64,000 nucleotides of DNA, from NCBI GenBank assembly GCA_025360745.1, contig JANYBP010000063.1:1-64000 (forward strand), in the 5' to 3' direction. A program made the translations under genes and the position numbers. The stretch is from a bacterium. Its GTDB lineage: Bacteria; Verrucomicrobiota; Kiritimatiellia; CAIKKV01; CAIYGI01. The notes beneath the pieces are model-generated. The model worked only from the letters and a program-made list of their open reading frames with translations, was not told the origin of the DNA and did not search any database. Numbering within the stretch: the first letter of the stretch is position 1; the number at the start of each line of letters is the position of its first letter. This document shows positions 44,892-53,216 of the stretch, piece after piece.

Positions 44892-45704
44892 TTACGGCTC
44901 GATCAAATCCCCGGCGGTGTAAGGCGCCAAGGCGGTCTGGTCAAAAACCGATTCCTGCCAGATCGCGCTGGAATATTTGCAGTTGCCGGTCTGTTCGAGG
45001 TTGAAATGAACGATCAAATCCATCATCCAATGCGGCGCATCGCTCAAGGTTTTGATCTCCATGACGATGCCGGAAAAACGATAATTCTTGTTTTGCGCAA
45101 AAGAGGAATCCATGACCAGCCAGCGTCCGCCCCGCCCCCAGGAAACCCAGGAAGTCGTGGGTTGATAGAGCAGCCGGCGGTCGAATGTGACGCGCGCATA
45201 TGGGTCGTTGGCGCCAAAATAGGATTCCCTGGTATAACGCACCAACAGCACCGGACGCGCCCCCGTTTCGCGCGCCAGGCGGACAAAGTCGAGAAAGCCG
45301 TTCTCCTCGCTTTTGGATTTGAAGGGCAGGTTCAGCCGTTTGTCGCGCAGCAAGTGCTCGCCCCAGGCATCGAAGGCGACTTTGACACGCGACTTGACGA
45401 TGGTTCGCGCAAACTTGCGTTTCACCTCGACGAAAACGGCGCTCTCGCCGGGTTCTCCATAGGTCCGCACGCGAAGTTTGAACCGGGCATTTGCTTCATT
45501 CGTTCTGGCATAGTGCAGGGCCAGGCCGGGGGTGTCCAACTGGAGTGTGGTGACAACGTATTCGGGCGGATATCCCTTCGTGTAGGGGTCTGGAATACAG
45601 AAGGGCCGGATGAATTCCCGGATTTTCGGGACCAGCGACGGGGGAATGATGTACTTCGACTCGTAACGATCCAGATGAATATCGTATGTGGAAGTCATTT
45701 CCAT
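44892..45704 (-). CDS. VTC-domain (polyphosphate polymerase-like) protein
   Basis: A 270-residue VTC-domain protein (PF09359-type), the tunnel-shaped domain of yeast Vtc4 that polymerises phosphate from ATP. The basic tunnel residues are visible in RYESKYIIP, KLRVRTYG, VFVEVKRKF, RPVLLVRYTRESY, ARVTFDRRLLY and GIVMEIKT, alternating acidic and basic in the expected strands. Unlike yeast Vtc4 it has no SPX domain. Cytoplasmic; its likely partner is the DUF4956 membrane protein. First gene of the VTC-DUF4956-MFP-TolC operon; ATG 45704 or 45698. Confidence 0.85.
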   Translation of the reverse strand: MEMTSTYDIHLDRYESKYIIPPSLVPKIREFIRPFCIPDPYTKGYPPEYVVTTLQLDTPGLALHYARTNEANARFKLRVRTYGEPGESAVFVEVKRKFARTIVKSRVKVAFDAWGEHLLRDKRLNLPFKSKSEENGFLDFVRLARETGARPVLLVRYTRESYFGANDPYARVTFDRRLLYQPTTSWVSWGRGGRWLVMDSSFAQNKNYRFSGIVMEIKTLSDAPHWMMDLIVHFNLEQTGNCKYSSAIWQESVFDQTALAPYTAGDLIEP

Positions 45705-45782
45705 GAATAAACCATGCGACGATCACGGACTATACCGAAGCCGCCGCGGTTGGTGAAGATAAATAATGGATCGCAGGCCGGG

Positions 45783-46544
45783 TTACGGGATGCGGCCGAG
45801 GAAGCGCAGCAAGCCGTCGAGGATGGTATAGGGGTGGGGCGGGCAACCCGGAACGAAAAGGTCCACGGGGATCGCGGCGGCGGCGCCGTTGTGGACTTCC
45901 GGATGGTCGCGGTAGGGGCCGCCGCCGATGGCGCAGGCGCCGGCGGCAATCACTACTTTTGGATTGGGCACGGCGTCGTAAGTCTTGCGCAAGGCCAGAC
46001 GCATGTTCTCCGTCACGGGGCCGGTGACGAGCAGTCCGTCGGCATGACGAGGCGAAGCCACGAATTGAATCCCGAAACGGCCCATGTCATAGGTCGGAAC
46101 GCCCAGCACGTTACTGTCGGCCTCGCAGGCGCCGCAGCCGCCGGCGCTAACCTGGCGCAGCCGCAACGAGCGTCCAAAGAGCCGGCGCAAGGAATCTTCC
46201 GCGGGCGCCGCACGGGGCTGCCGGCCGCCGGGGCTCAGGCGCAAATCCTCCAGGCGGCGCGCCGCCAGACGATGCTCGGCGGTGAATTTTACGACGGCCG
46301 GACAGGCGGCGGCGCAGGCGCCGCAGAACAGGCAGAGGCCGAGGTCGAGCGCGGGCGGCGCGCCGGCGGAGGCCGTGAAGGCGCCCGTCGGGCAGGCGGA
46401 GGCGGCGGGGACAAAATCGGCGGCGGGGGCGCCGGCCGTCAATTCCGGACAGCCGCGAAAACGCTCGGGCAGCGCCGGCGGCACGGCCGGATAGGCGGCG
46501 GTGCGGTAGCCCTGACGCCAGCGCGCTTTGATTATGCTCCACAT
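45783..46544 (-). CDS. hyfI: HyfI/NuoB-like subunit fused to a ferredoxin-like N-terminus
   Basis: 253 residues. The C-terminal ~120 residues are the NuoB/hydrogenase-small-subunit-like domain with the four ligands of the proximal 4Fe-4S cluster (C137 and C140 in CGAC, C204 in AGAC, C234 in PGCPP). The N-terminal part has one full ferredoxin motif, C71xxC74xxC77xxxC81 (CLFCGACAAACP), while a second is degenerate (only Cys32 and Cys51 remain). It hence replaces HyfH plus HyfI. It is the last gene of the hyf-like operon. Confidence 0.83.
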   Translation of the reverse strand: MWSIIKARWRQGYRTAAYPAVPPALPERFRGCPELTAGAPAADFVPAASACPTGAFTASAGAPPALDLGLCLFCGACAAACPAVVKFTAEHRLAARRLEDLRLSPGGRQPRAAPAEDSLRRLFGRSLRLRQVSAGGCGACEADSNVLGVPTYDMGRFGIQFVASPRHADGLLVTGPVTENMRLALRKTYDAVPNPKVVIAAGACAIGGGPYRDHPEVHNGAAAAIPVDLFVPGCPPHPYTILDGLLRFLGRIP

Positions 46545-46557
46545 GATGTTCCCAGCC

Positions 46558-48069
46558 TCACAAATCGTGCCCGCAGTAGGACAGGTTGAAACTCTTGTTG
46601 CAGATCGGGAAGTCGGATATCTGCTGGCCGCGCATCGCGAAGGCCAGTCCAAACCAGTTGTGGAACGAGGGATCCACCAGCTTGTAGCAGGCGAAGCGTC
46701 CGTCCGCGCCGGTGATGGCGGCATGGCAAATCTCGCCGCGCCAGCCTTCGACCAGGGCGATGGCCAGACGCTCTGGCGCCAGCGTGCCGTCCGTCGGCAC
46801 GCGCCGGATCTCGCCATCCGGCAGCGCCGCCAGTTGTTCGCTCACAAAAATCAGCGACTGCTGAATTTCCATCCAGCGCACATAGGCGCGCGCGAAGACA
46901 TCGCCACTCTCCCAGGTGCAGACCGGCAGTTGCGCGAACTGGAAGATGCCGTAGGGGAAGTCGCGCCGCACATCGCGCGCCAGTCCGCAGGCGCGCGCGG
47001 CGACGCCCACCAGCCCCAGTTCGCGGCAGGTTTGCGCGCTCAGCGCGCCCGTGTCGTCGAAACGCGCCCGCGCGGTCGGCGACTCGAAGAGCAGTTGCAC
47101 GGCCGATGCCGTGTCGCGCCGCACCTCTTCCAGGCGGCTCAGCAGCCGTTCGACATCCCCGGCCGTGATGTCGCAGCCGCAGCCACCCGGCCGCACCAGC
47201 CCGCGCCCGAAGCGGTTGCCGCAGAGGATGGCGGTCAGGTTGAGCGCATCGCCGCGGATGCGGCCGCAGTACGACATCGTCGGCAGAAAGCCGACGTCGC
47301 CCGCCAGCGCGCCCAGATCGCCGATGTGGTTGGCGAGACGTTCGAGTTCCTGCGCCACGCCGCGCAGCGCCTGGCCCCGGGCCGGCACGCGGATCCGTCC
47401 CAGGGCCTCGCAGATGCGGCTGTAGGCCGTGGCATGGCCGATGCTGGTGTCGCCGGAGAGCGTTTCCATGTAGTGGATCGTGCGCGCAGCGGGACCGCCC
47501 AGCAATGCCCGTTCGACGCCGCGATGCTGGTAGCCGAGCGAGGTTTCGAGGTGGTAGACCGTCTCGCCATGGCACTGGAAGCGGAAGTGACCCGGTTCGA
47601 TCACGCCGGCGTGGACCGGGCCGACCGCCAGCTCGTGGATTTCAGCGCCGCTGATGGCGAAAAAAGGCGCCAGACCGATGGCGGGGCGCTCCGCAGCGGC
47701 GGGCGCGCCGCGCGGCGGCTGGAAGCGCAGCGGCTTCAGCCAGGGATGGCCCAACGGCCGGATGCCCCACACTTCGGCGATCTCGCGCTCGAAACCCTGC
47801 GCCTGCGGACAGTCGGGCGTGAGCGCGGCATATTCCCGCTCTACCGCGCAGCTTGTCACGGCGAGCACGCCCTGATCATCCAGCGCCAGCACGGCGATCA
47901 GCAAATGGCCCCGCGCGTCGCCGGGGCAGGCGAAAAAAGCCGAGAGCCGGGCGCCGCTTTTCGCGATCTCGTCCAGCACGGCGGCGCGGAAACGCTCCAG
48001 GCCCAGCCGCGGCAACTGCACCAGCGGCAGCACGCCGCCATTGGGCAACCTGGCGAAGTCGGCCGTCAT
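46558..48069 (-). CDS. hyfG: HyfG-like large subunit lacking Ni-Fe cysteines (Ehr type)
   Basis: 503 residues: an N-terminal NuoC-like domain (about 1-125) fused to a NuoD/HycE-like large subunit. In [NiFe]-hydrogenases the metal sits on two CxxC motifs. Here the first site reads METLSGDTSIGHATAYSRIC (no CxxC), and the C-terminal DFPICNKSFNLSYCGHDL has only isolated Cys490 and Cys499. It resembles the energy-converting hydrogenase-related (Ehr) and Mrp-like large subunits, so no H2 chemistry is expected; the redox partner is unknown. ATG 48069 overlaps the preceding stop. Confidence 0.85.
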   Translation of the reverse strand: MTADFARLPNGGVLPLVQLPRLGLERFRAAVLDEIAKSGARLSAFFACPGDARGHLLIAVLALDDQGVLAVTSCAVEREYAALTPDCPQAQGFEREIAEVWGIRPLGHPWLKPLRFQPPRGAPAAAERPAIGLAPFFAISGAEIHELAVGPVHAGVIEPGHFRFQCHGETVYHLETSLGYQHRGVERALLGGPAARTIHYMETLSGDTSIGHATAYSRICEALGRIRVPARGQALRGVAQELERLANHIGDLGALAGDVGFLPTMSYCGRIRGDALNLTAILCGNRFGRGLVRPGGCGCDITAGDVERLLSRLEEVRRDTASAVQLLFESPTARARFDDTGALSAQTCRELGLVGVAARACGLARDVRRDFPYGIFQFAQLPVCTWESGDVFARAYVRWMEIQQSLIFVSEQLAALPDGEIRRVPTDGTLAPERLAIALVEGWRGEICHAAITGADGRFACYKLVDPSFHNWFGLAFAMRGQQISDFPICNKSFNLSYCGHDL

Positions 48070-49547
48070 GGCGTCGCTCCCAGCACGGCGGCCGCCTGCG
48101 CGATCATCGCGCCGAGCGGACGGGGAATCCAGAGGCCCAGCAGCAGCAAGAGCGCCAGCGGCAACCATACCAGCAGCGCTTCGGCGCGATGGGTCGGCGG
48201 GGGCTTCGGCGCGGATTCAGGGACTTCCCAGGCCATCGGTATGGCTTTGCGCAGGACGCCGATGAAGACCAGGCCGAGTCCGAACAGCAGCAGCCCCATG
48301 GGCCAGTAGGCGGCCCGCTGCCAGGCCGCGCGCACGGTCAAAAATTCGCTGATAAACAACGCGAAGGGCGCCACGCCGATCAGCGCCATCAGGCCGGCCA
48401 GCAGTCCGCCGCCCCAGAGCGGCGAAACTTTCAGCATGCCCTTGATGCGGCGCATGTCCAGGCTGCCGTAGATCTGGCCGATCCTTCCGGCGCAGCAGAA
48501 CGACACGCTCTTGCAGAGCGAATTGTTGAGCGTATGCAGCAGCGCCGCATAGACGCCCAGGCCCCCGAGTCCGATGCCCAGCGTGATGATGCCCATATTT
48601 TCCACGCTGGAATAGGCCAGCAAACGCTTGATGTCCTGCTGACCGATTACGAACGCGGCTCCCACCAGCACCGAAAGCAGGCCCAGCGCCACCAGTACTT
48701 CCCGGCCCCAGCCGGTGTTGCCGGTGGCGCGTTCGACCAGCGGGATGTAGCGCAGGATGCCGTACATGGCGGTGGTCAGCAGGATTCCCGAAAACATCGC
48801 GGAGACGGGCGACGGCGACTGGCTGTGGGCGTCCGGCAGCCAACTGTGCAGCGGCGCCAGGCCGGCCTTGGCGCCGAAACCCACCACCAGAAAAATGAAG
48901 GCCACCTTGACCAGCATGGGATCGAGCGTCACCGCCGGATTCATCAGGCGCGTCCAGAGCAGCGCGTCATGTCCCGACAGCGAAGTGGAGGCGGTGGCGG
49001 CCAGCAACAGGATGCCGGCAAAGGCCAGGGCCACGCCCACGGAACACATCAACAGATACTTCCACATCGCCTCCAGGGCCTGCGGTGTGGCGTGGATGCA
49101 AATCAGGAAGGCGCTCAACAGCGTCGTGGCCTCGACGCCGACCCACATCACGCCCAGGTTGTTGCTGACCAGCACCAGGTTCATGGCCGCGAGCGAACCG
49201 AACCAGAGCGCCTGATAGCGGCGGGCCAGTTTGCGCGTGAAGAGGCCGGCGCCGATTTCCTCGCGGAAATAGACCATCGCGAAGCAGGAACAGAGCGCGA
49301 AGACCAGCATCAGAATGGCCAGGTGATAGGCCGAGAGCGCGTCCAGATAGAACCACCCGCCAGCGCACTGCAGCGGTCCGCACAGGAAAACCCGCGCCAC
49401 GGCGCCGCCCGCCGCCAGCGTCAGCGCCAGCGTGGCCGCGGCGCCGGTCCGCAGGGCCGCGCGCGGCGAGCGCGCCAGCAGGCTGAGCCCGGCCAGCAGC
49501 GCCGGCGCGGCCACCAGGGCCGGAAGAATCCATCCCGCGGTCATCAT
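48066..49547 (-). CDS. hyfF: HyfF/NuoN-like membrane subunit
   Basis: A 493-residue proton-pumping-type antiporter-like subunit with about 13 transmembrane helices. Typical NuoL/M/N residues are present: VEATTLLSAFLI (Glu), GFGAKAGLAPLHSWLPDAHSQSPSPVSAMFSG (Lys and the broken helix) and LLAYSSVENMGIITLGIG (Lys). It should move protons or sodium in the hyf-like complex. It overlaps hyfG by four bases. Confidence 0.88.
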   Translation of the reverse strand: MMTAGWILPALVAAPALLAGLSLLARSPRAALRTGAAATLALTLAAGGAVARVFLCGPLQCAGGWFYLDALSAYHLAILMLVFALCSCFAMVYFREEIGAGLFTRKLARRYQALWFGSLAAMNLVLVSNNLGVMWVGVEATTLLSAFLICIHATPQALEAMWKYLLMCSVGVALAFAGILLLAATASTSLSGHDALLWTRLMNPAVTLDPMLVKVAFIFLVVGFGAKAGLAPLHSWLPDAHSQSPSPVSAMFSGILLTTAMYGILRYIPLVERATGNTGWGREVLVALGLLSVLVGAAFVIGQQDIKRLLAYSSVENMGIITLGIGLGGLGVYAALLHTLNNSLCKSVSFCCAGRIGQIYGSLDMRRIKGMLKVSPLWGGGLLAGLMALIGVAPFALFISEFLTVRAAWQRAAYWPMGLLLFGLGLVFIGVLRKAIPMAWEVPESAPKPPPTHRAEALLVWLPLALLLLLGLWIPRPLGAMIAQAAAVLGATP

Positions 49548-49551
49548 CGCC

Positions 49552-50190
49552 TTATCCCTTCAAAAGCGTCAATTGGTCGGAGTCGATATGATCGAACGTC
49601 CGGTTGATCCGGTAAATCGCGATGCCCATCACGAACACGGCCACGAAAACATCCATCAGCACGCCCAGTTCGACCAGGGCGGGAATTTCGCGGACCACGC
49701 CGAAGCCGAAGGTGTAGATGCCGTTCTCCATCACCAGATAACCGAGCACCTGGTTGACGGCGGTCTTGCGGGCGACGATCAGAAAAAGTCCCGCGATCAG
49801 CAGCGCGAAGGCCACCGGCGCCACCAGGCGCGAGGCCACATGCGACAGCGCAGGCAGACAGGAATCGGCCCAGAAGGAAAGCCCCAGGATCACGACCCCG
49901 ACCAGCAGCGAGGCGACATAACCCACGAAGGGCTGCACCTCGTGGCTGGTGTTGGATTCGCGCAACGCCCGCGAAAGCAGCCAGGGGAAGGCCAGTCCCT
50001 TGAGCACGATCACGGCCAGACTGATGGCGGCCACGCGGATGCTGAGCCCGCCGCCGACCACCCCGAGCAACCCGGTGGCCACGCCCTGAATCGCGCAGAT
50101 GCGGATGCAGGAGGCCAGGCGGCTCGATCCGAGCAGCCAGAAGGTTGTCAGGATCAGGACGACCAGCATGATGTCGGTCCAGGCGTTCAT
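49552..50190 (-). CDS. hyfE: HyfE-like membrane subunit
   Basis: A 212-residue, highly hydrophobic subunit with about six membrane helices; the region LVMENGIYTFGFGVV is typical of HyfE and the related NuoK-like parts. It sits between hyfC and hyfF with four-base overlap upstream and four-base gap downstream. Confidence 0.82.
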   Translation of the reverse strand: MNAWTDIMLVVLILTTFWLLGSSRLASCIRICAIQGVATGLLGVVGGGLSIRVAAISLAVIVLKGLAFPWLLSRALRESNTSHEVQPFVGYVASLLVGVVILGLSFWADSCLPALSHVASRLVAPVAFALLIAGLFLIVARKTAVNQVLGYLVMENGIYTFGFGVVREIPALVELGVLMDVFVAVFVMGIAIYRINRTFDHIDSDQLTLLKG

Positions 50191-51107
50191 AGCGCGTACC
50201 TCAGCATCAGGACGAAGCCCAGAACCGACATGGCCGCCGCGCCGACCAGAAGCTGTGGCACCTTGAGCAGGCTCAGGCGCGCCATCACCGATTCGATTAC
50301 GCCGGTCACCACCGCGACCACGAAGATGCCGGCCACCAGGCAGGCGATCTGCAGCGGTCCGGAGCGCCCGCTCAGCGGCAGGAAGATGTTCGCCAGCAGC
50401 GCGCCCAGCAGCCAGAGTTTCAAAGATGCGCCGTAAAGGATGAAAGCCAGATCGGGCCCGCTGTAATCGAGGATCATGACCTCGTGGATCATGGTCAGTT
50501 CCAGGTGCGTGTTGGGATCGTCAACCGGGATGCGGGAGTTTTCGGCCAGAAACACGATCAGCAGGGCCGCCGCCACCAGCACCAGCGCCGGACCGACCTG
50601 CAGCCAATCGGGACGGGTCACGCCGCCGAAAATACCCGAGAGCGAGAACGAACCCGTCGCATAGGCCAGCGCGGCCAGTCCCAGAATCAGCGCCGGCTCG
50701 GTCAGCGCGGAAAACTGGACTTCGCGGCTGGCGCCCATGCCCTCGAAACTCGAACCCGTGTCGAGCGCGGCGCAGACGGTCATGAAGCGCATCAGCCCCA
50801 GCAAATAGGCCAGCAGAATCAGGTCGCCGGGAAAAGCCAGCGGCGCGGCATAATCCCCCGCGGGCACGAGCAGCAGCGCGGCGATCACGCAGGCCAGGCC
50901 GCCCGCCGGCGCCAGGCGGAAAACCCAGCTTGTGGTCCGGCTGTAAACGGCGCCCTTGCGCAGAAGCTTGGCCAGATCGTAGTAGGTCTGCAGCAGCGGC
51001 TGGCCATGGCGTCCGGCGAAAACCGCCTTGGTCCGGTTGACGATGCCCGGCAGCAGGGGCGCCAGCAGCAGGCCGAGCGCCGCATAACTGAAGTTCCAGA
51101 CGCTCAT
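50187..51107 (-). CDS. hyfC: HyfC/NuoH-like membrane subunit
   Basis: A 306-residue NuoH homologue with about eight helices. Signatures: KAVFAGRHGQPLLQTYYDLAKLLRKG and NSRIPVDDPNTHLELTMIHEVMILDYSGPDLA (the acidic patch on the quinone/redox-domain side). The ATG at 51107 overlaps the hyfB stop (ATGA). Confidence 0.9.
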   Translation of the reverse strand: MSVWNFSYAALGLLLAPLLPGIVNRTKAVFAGRHGQPLLQTYYDLAKLLRKGAVYSRTTSWVFRLAPAGGLACVIAALLLVPAGDYAAPLAFPGDLILLAYLLGLMRFMTVCAALDTGSSFEGMGASREVQFSALTEPALILGLAALAYATGSFSLSGIFGGVTRPDWLQVGPALVLVAAALLIVFLAENSRIPVDDPNTHLELTMIHEVMILDYSGPDLAFILYGASLKLWLLGALLANIFLPLSGRSGPLQIACLVAGIFVVAVVTGVIESVMARLSLLKVPQLLVGAAAMSVLGFVLMLRYAL

Positions 51108-53089
51108 GGCCTGCCCAGCTTCCAGGTCAGCAGCGCCAGCAGCGTCAGCACGATGTAGAGAATGTACAGGTTCAGCCGCCCGTGCTGGATCCATTGGAAT
51201 TTCGCCATAGCCCGTTCGATCGCGATGAAGGCCGGCTTGTAGATGCGTTCGCGGCTCATGTCCGGCGTTTCGGTCGAATGCGAGGCGCGGTCGGGGAAGA
51301 AACCGCGCGGTCCCGCGAACTTGCGGCGGATGCCCAGCAGCGGACCGAAGAAGCGGGTTAGCGGATCGGAGAACGAGGAGGCCGTGTATTGCATGCGCGG
51401 CGTCGGCGCGATATAGCCGCAATCCCAGGTGCCGGCCGCGGTCGTCATGCGCCGGGCGGGCAGCATGGCGCGAAGGGCGATCAGAAGGCAGAAGAGCGCC
51501 AGCAGTCCCACGCCGGCGCACGCCACGACCGCCAGGGGCAGGGCGGCGGCGCCCGTCCAATCGCCCAGATCGGTCGCGCCCGCCAGTTGCTTGACCACCG
51601 GCTTGAGCACGCCGATCGCGAAGGGCGCCGTCACGCCGATTGCCAGGCAGAGCGCCGCCAGCAGAATCTGCGGGGCGCGCATGCCGGGCCCCGCCTCATG
51701 GGCATGCTCCGCCTGGCTGGAACGCGCTTCGCCCAAAAAGATCGTTCCGAAGGCCTTGGTAAAGCAGGCCGCGGCCAGGCCGCCGATCAGCGCCAGGCTG
51801 ACGATGGCCGCCAGCGCCGCCAGCACGACCGGAATGCCGGCGGCGCCGAGCAACCCGAAGGCCGCGAAGTAGATCAGAAACTCGCTGACGAATCCGTTGA
51901 ACGGCGGCAGGCCGCTGATCGCGGCCGCGCCCGCCATAAAGGTTGCGCCGGTGGACGGCATGGATTTCAAAAGGCCGCCGAGCTGGTCAAGTTCGCGGCT
52001 GCCGGTGGCATGCAGCACCGAGCCGGCCCCCATGAAGAGCAGGCTTTTGAAGATCGCGTGGTTGACCACGTGCAGCAGTGCGCCGGCCAGCCCCAGCGCC
52101 GCCGGCAGCGGATGGTGGCTGCCCAGTCCGATCAGGCCGATGCCCAGTCCGATCGCGATCACGCCGACATTTTCCACGCTGCAGTAGGCCAGCAGGCGTT
52201 TCAAATCGTGCTGGGCGAGCGCGAACAAAATGCCCAGCACGCCGGAAACGACGCCGATGCCCACCAGCAGATAGCCCCACCAGAGCGGTGGCGGACCGAG
52301 CCAGAGCAGCGTGCGCAGCAGGCCGTAGATGCCGGTCTTGATCATGACGCCGCTCATCACGGCCGAGACGTGCGACGGCGCCGCCGGATGCGCCTCCGGC
52401 AGCCAGACATGCAGCGGCATGAAACCGGCCTTGGTTCCGAAGCCGACCACCGCCAGCACGAAGGCCAGACTGGCCAGCGCCGGCGTGCCGGCGATTTGGC
52501 CGAAGCCGTCGAAGTCCAGCGATCCCGTGGGCCGGCCCAGCAGGACGAACAGCACCAGCAGGAAGGCGGCGCCGATGTGCGTGGCCACCAGATAGGTCCA
52601 GCCGGCGCGGCGAACCTCTGGTTTCTCGCCCTCGAACATCACCAGAAAGAACGACGAGAGCGACATCGCCTCCCACGCCAGCAGGAAGAGCACGCCGTTG
52701 CGCGCCAGCACCACCAGCAGCATGCTGGCGGACAGCAGATTGAACATGCACCACGATACCCCCAACGCCTTGCGGCCTTCGTAAGGGCGCAGGTATTCGC
52801 GTCCATAGATGGCGGCCAGGGCGCAGATCGAAACGATCGGCAGCGTGAAAAAGGCCGAGATGGCATCCATGCCGATGACGAAGTTGGCGCCGGGCAGGGA
52901 CCACGGCAGTTGCAGGGCGCCGGTCGATCCGCAAAAGAGCGCGCACCCGGCGGCGAAAAGCGCGGGTAGACTGCCCAGCACGGCGCCCGCGGGGCCGATC
53001 GCCTGGACCAGCCGCGGACGTTTGGAGAAGGCCAGACAAAGCGCGCCCGTCGCCAGCCAGATGGCCAGAGCCGTAATGATTAGCGTCAC
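51104..53089 (-). CDS. hyfB: HyfB/NuoL-like membrane subunit
   Basis: A 661-residue antiporter-like subunit with about 15 membrane helices and the C-terminal tail of HyfB. GVLFLLAWEAMSLSSFFLV, GFGTKAGFMPLHVWLPEAHPAAPSHVSAVMSG, LLAYCSVENVGVIAIG and FKSLLFMGAGSVLHATGSRELDQLGGLLK are the conserved blocks. GTG start. First gene of the hyfBCEFGI-type operon; a heptamer array lies between it and the upstream HTH-EIIA gene. Confidence 0.88.
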   Translation of the reverse strand: MTLIITALAIWLATGALCLAFSKRPRLVQAIGPAGAVLGSLPALFAAGCALFCGSTGALQLPWSLPGANFVIGMDAISAFFTLPIVSICALAAIYGREYLRPYEGRKALGVSWCMFNLLSASMLLVVLARNGVLFLLAWEAMSLSSFFLVMFEGEKPEVRRAGWTYLVATHIGAAFLLVLFVLLGRPTGSLDFDGFGQIAGTPALASLAFVLAVVGFGTKAGFMPLHVWLPEAHPAAPSHVSAVMSGVMIKTGIYGLLRTLLWLGPPPLWWGYLLVGIGVVSGVLGILFALAQHDLKRLLAYCSVENVGVIAIGLGIGLIGLGSHHPLPAALGLAGALLHVVNHAIFKSLLFMGAGSVLHATGSRELDQLGGLLKSMPSTGATFMAGAAAISGLPPFNGFVSEFLIYFAAFGLLGAAGIPVVLAALAAIVSLALIGGLAAACFTKAFGTIFLGEARSSQAEHAHEAGPGMRAPQILLAALCLAIGVTAPFAIGVLKPVVKQLAGATDLGDWTGAAALPLAVVACAGVGLLALFCLLIALRAMLPARRMTTAAGTWDCGYIAPTPRMQYTASSFSDPLTRFFGPLLGIRRKFAGPRGFFPDRASHSTETPDMSRERIYKPAFIAIERAMAKFQWIQHGRLNLYILYIVLTLLALLTWKLGRP

Positions 53090-53123
53090 GACTTGTTGCT
53101 TTCTTCGGCCGCGGGTGTTGCCG

Positions 53124-53177
53124 GGATGGAGGGTGGAAGGTGGAAGGTGGAGGGTGGATGGGGGAGGGTGGATGGGG
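53124..53177. repeat. Heptamer array, GGTGGA type (8 units)
   Basis: Eight near-perfect heptamers (GGATGGA, GGGTGGA, AGGTGGA, AGGTGGA, GGGTGGA, TGGGGGA, GGGTGGA, then TGGGG). With the opposite-orientation array at 53221-53243 it can form a stem between the EIIA and hyfB genes. Confidence 0.88.
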
Positions 53178-53216
53178 TCACCACGTCACCTATGCAAAAC
53201 TGGGTCGGATTGTTCC

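Noticed and set aside
46558-48069. Hydrogenase large subunit capable of H2 oxidation or production
   Set aside because: Neither CxxC motif for Ni-Fe is present, so it is called Ehr-type instead.
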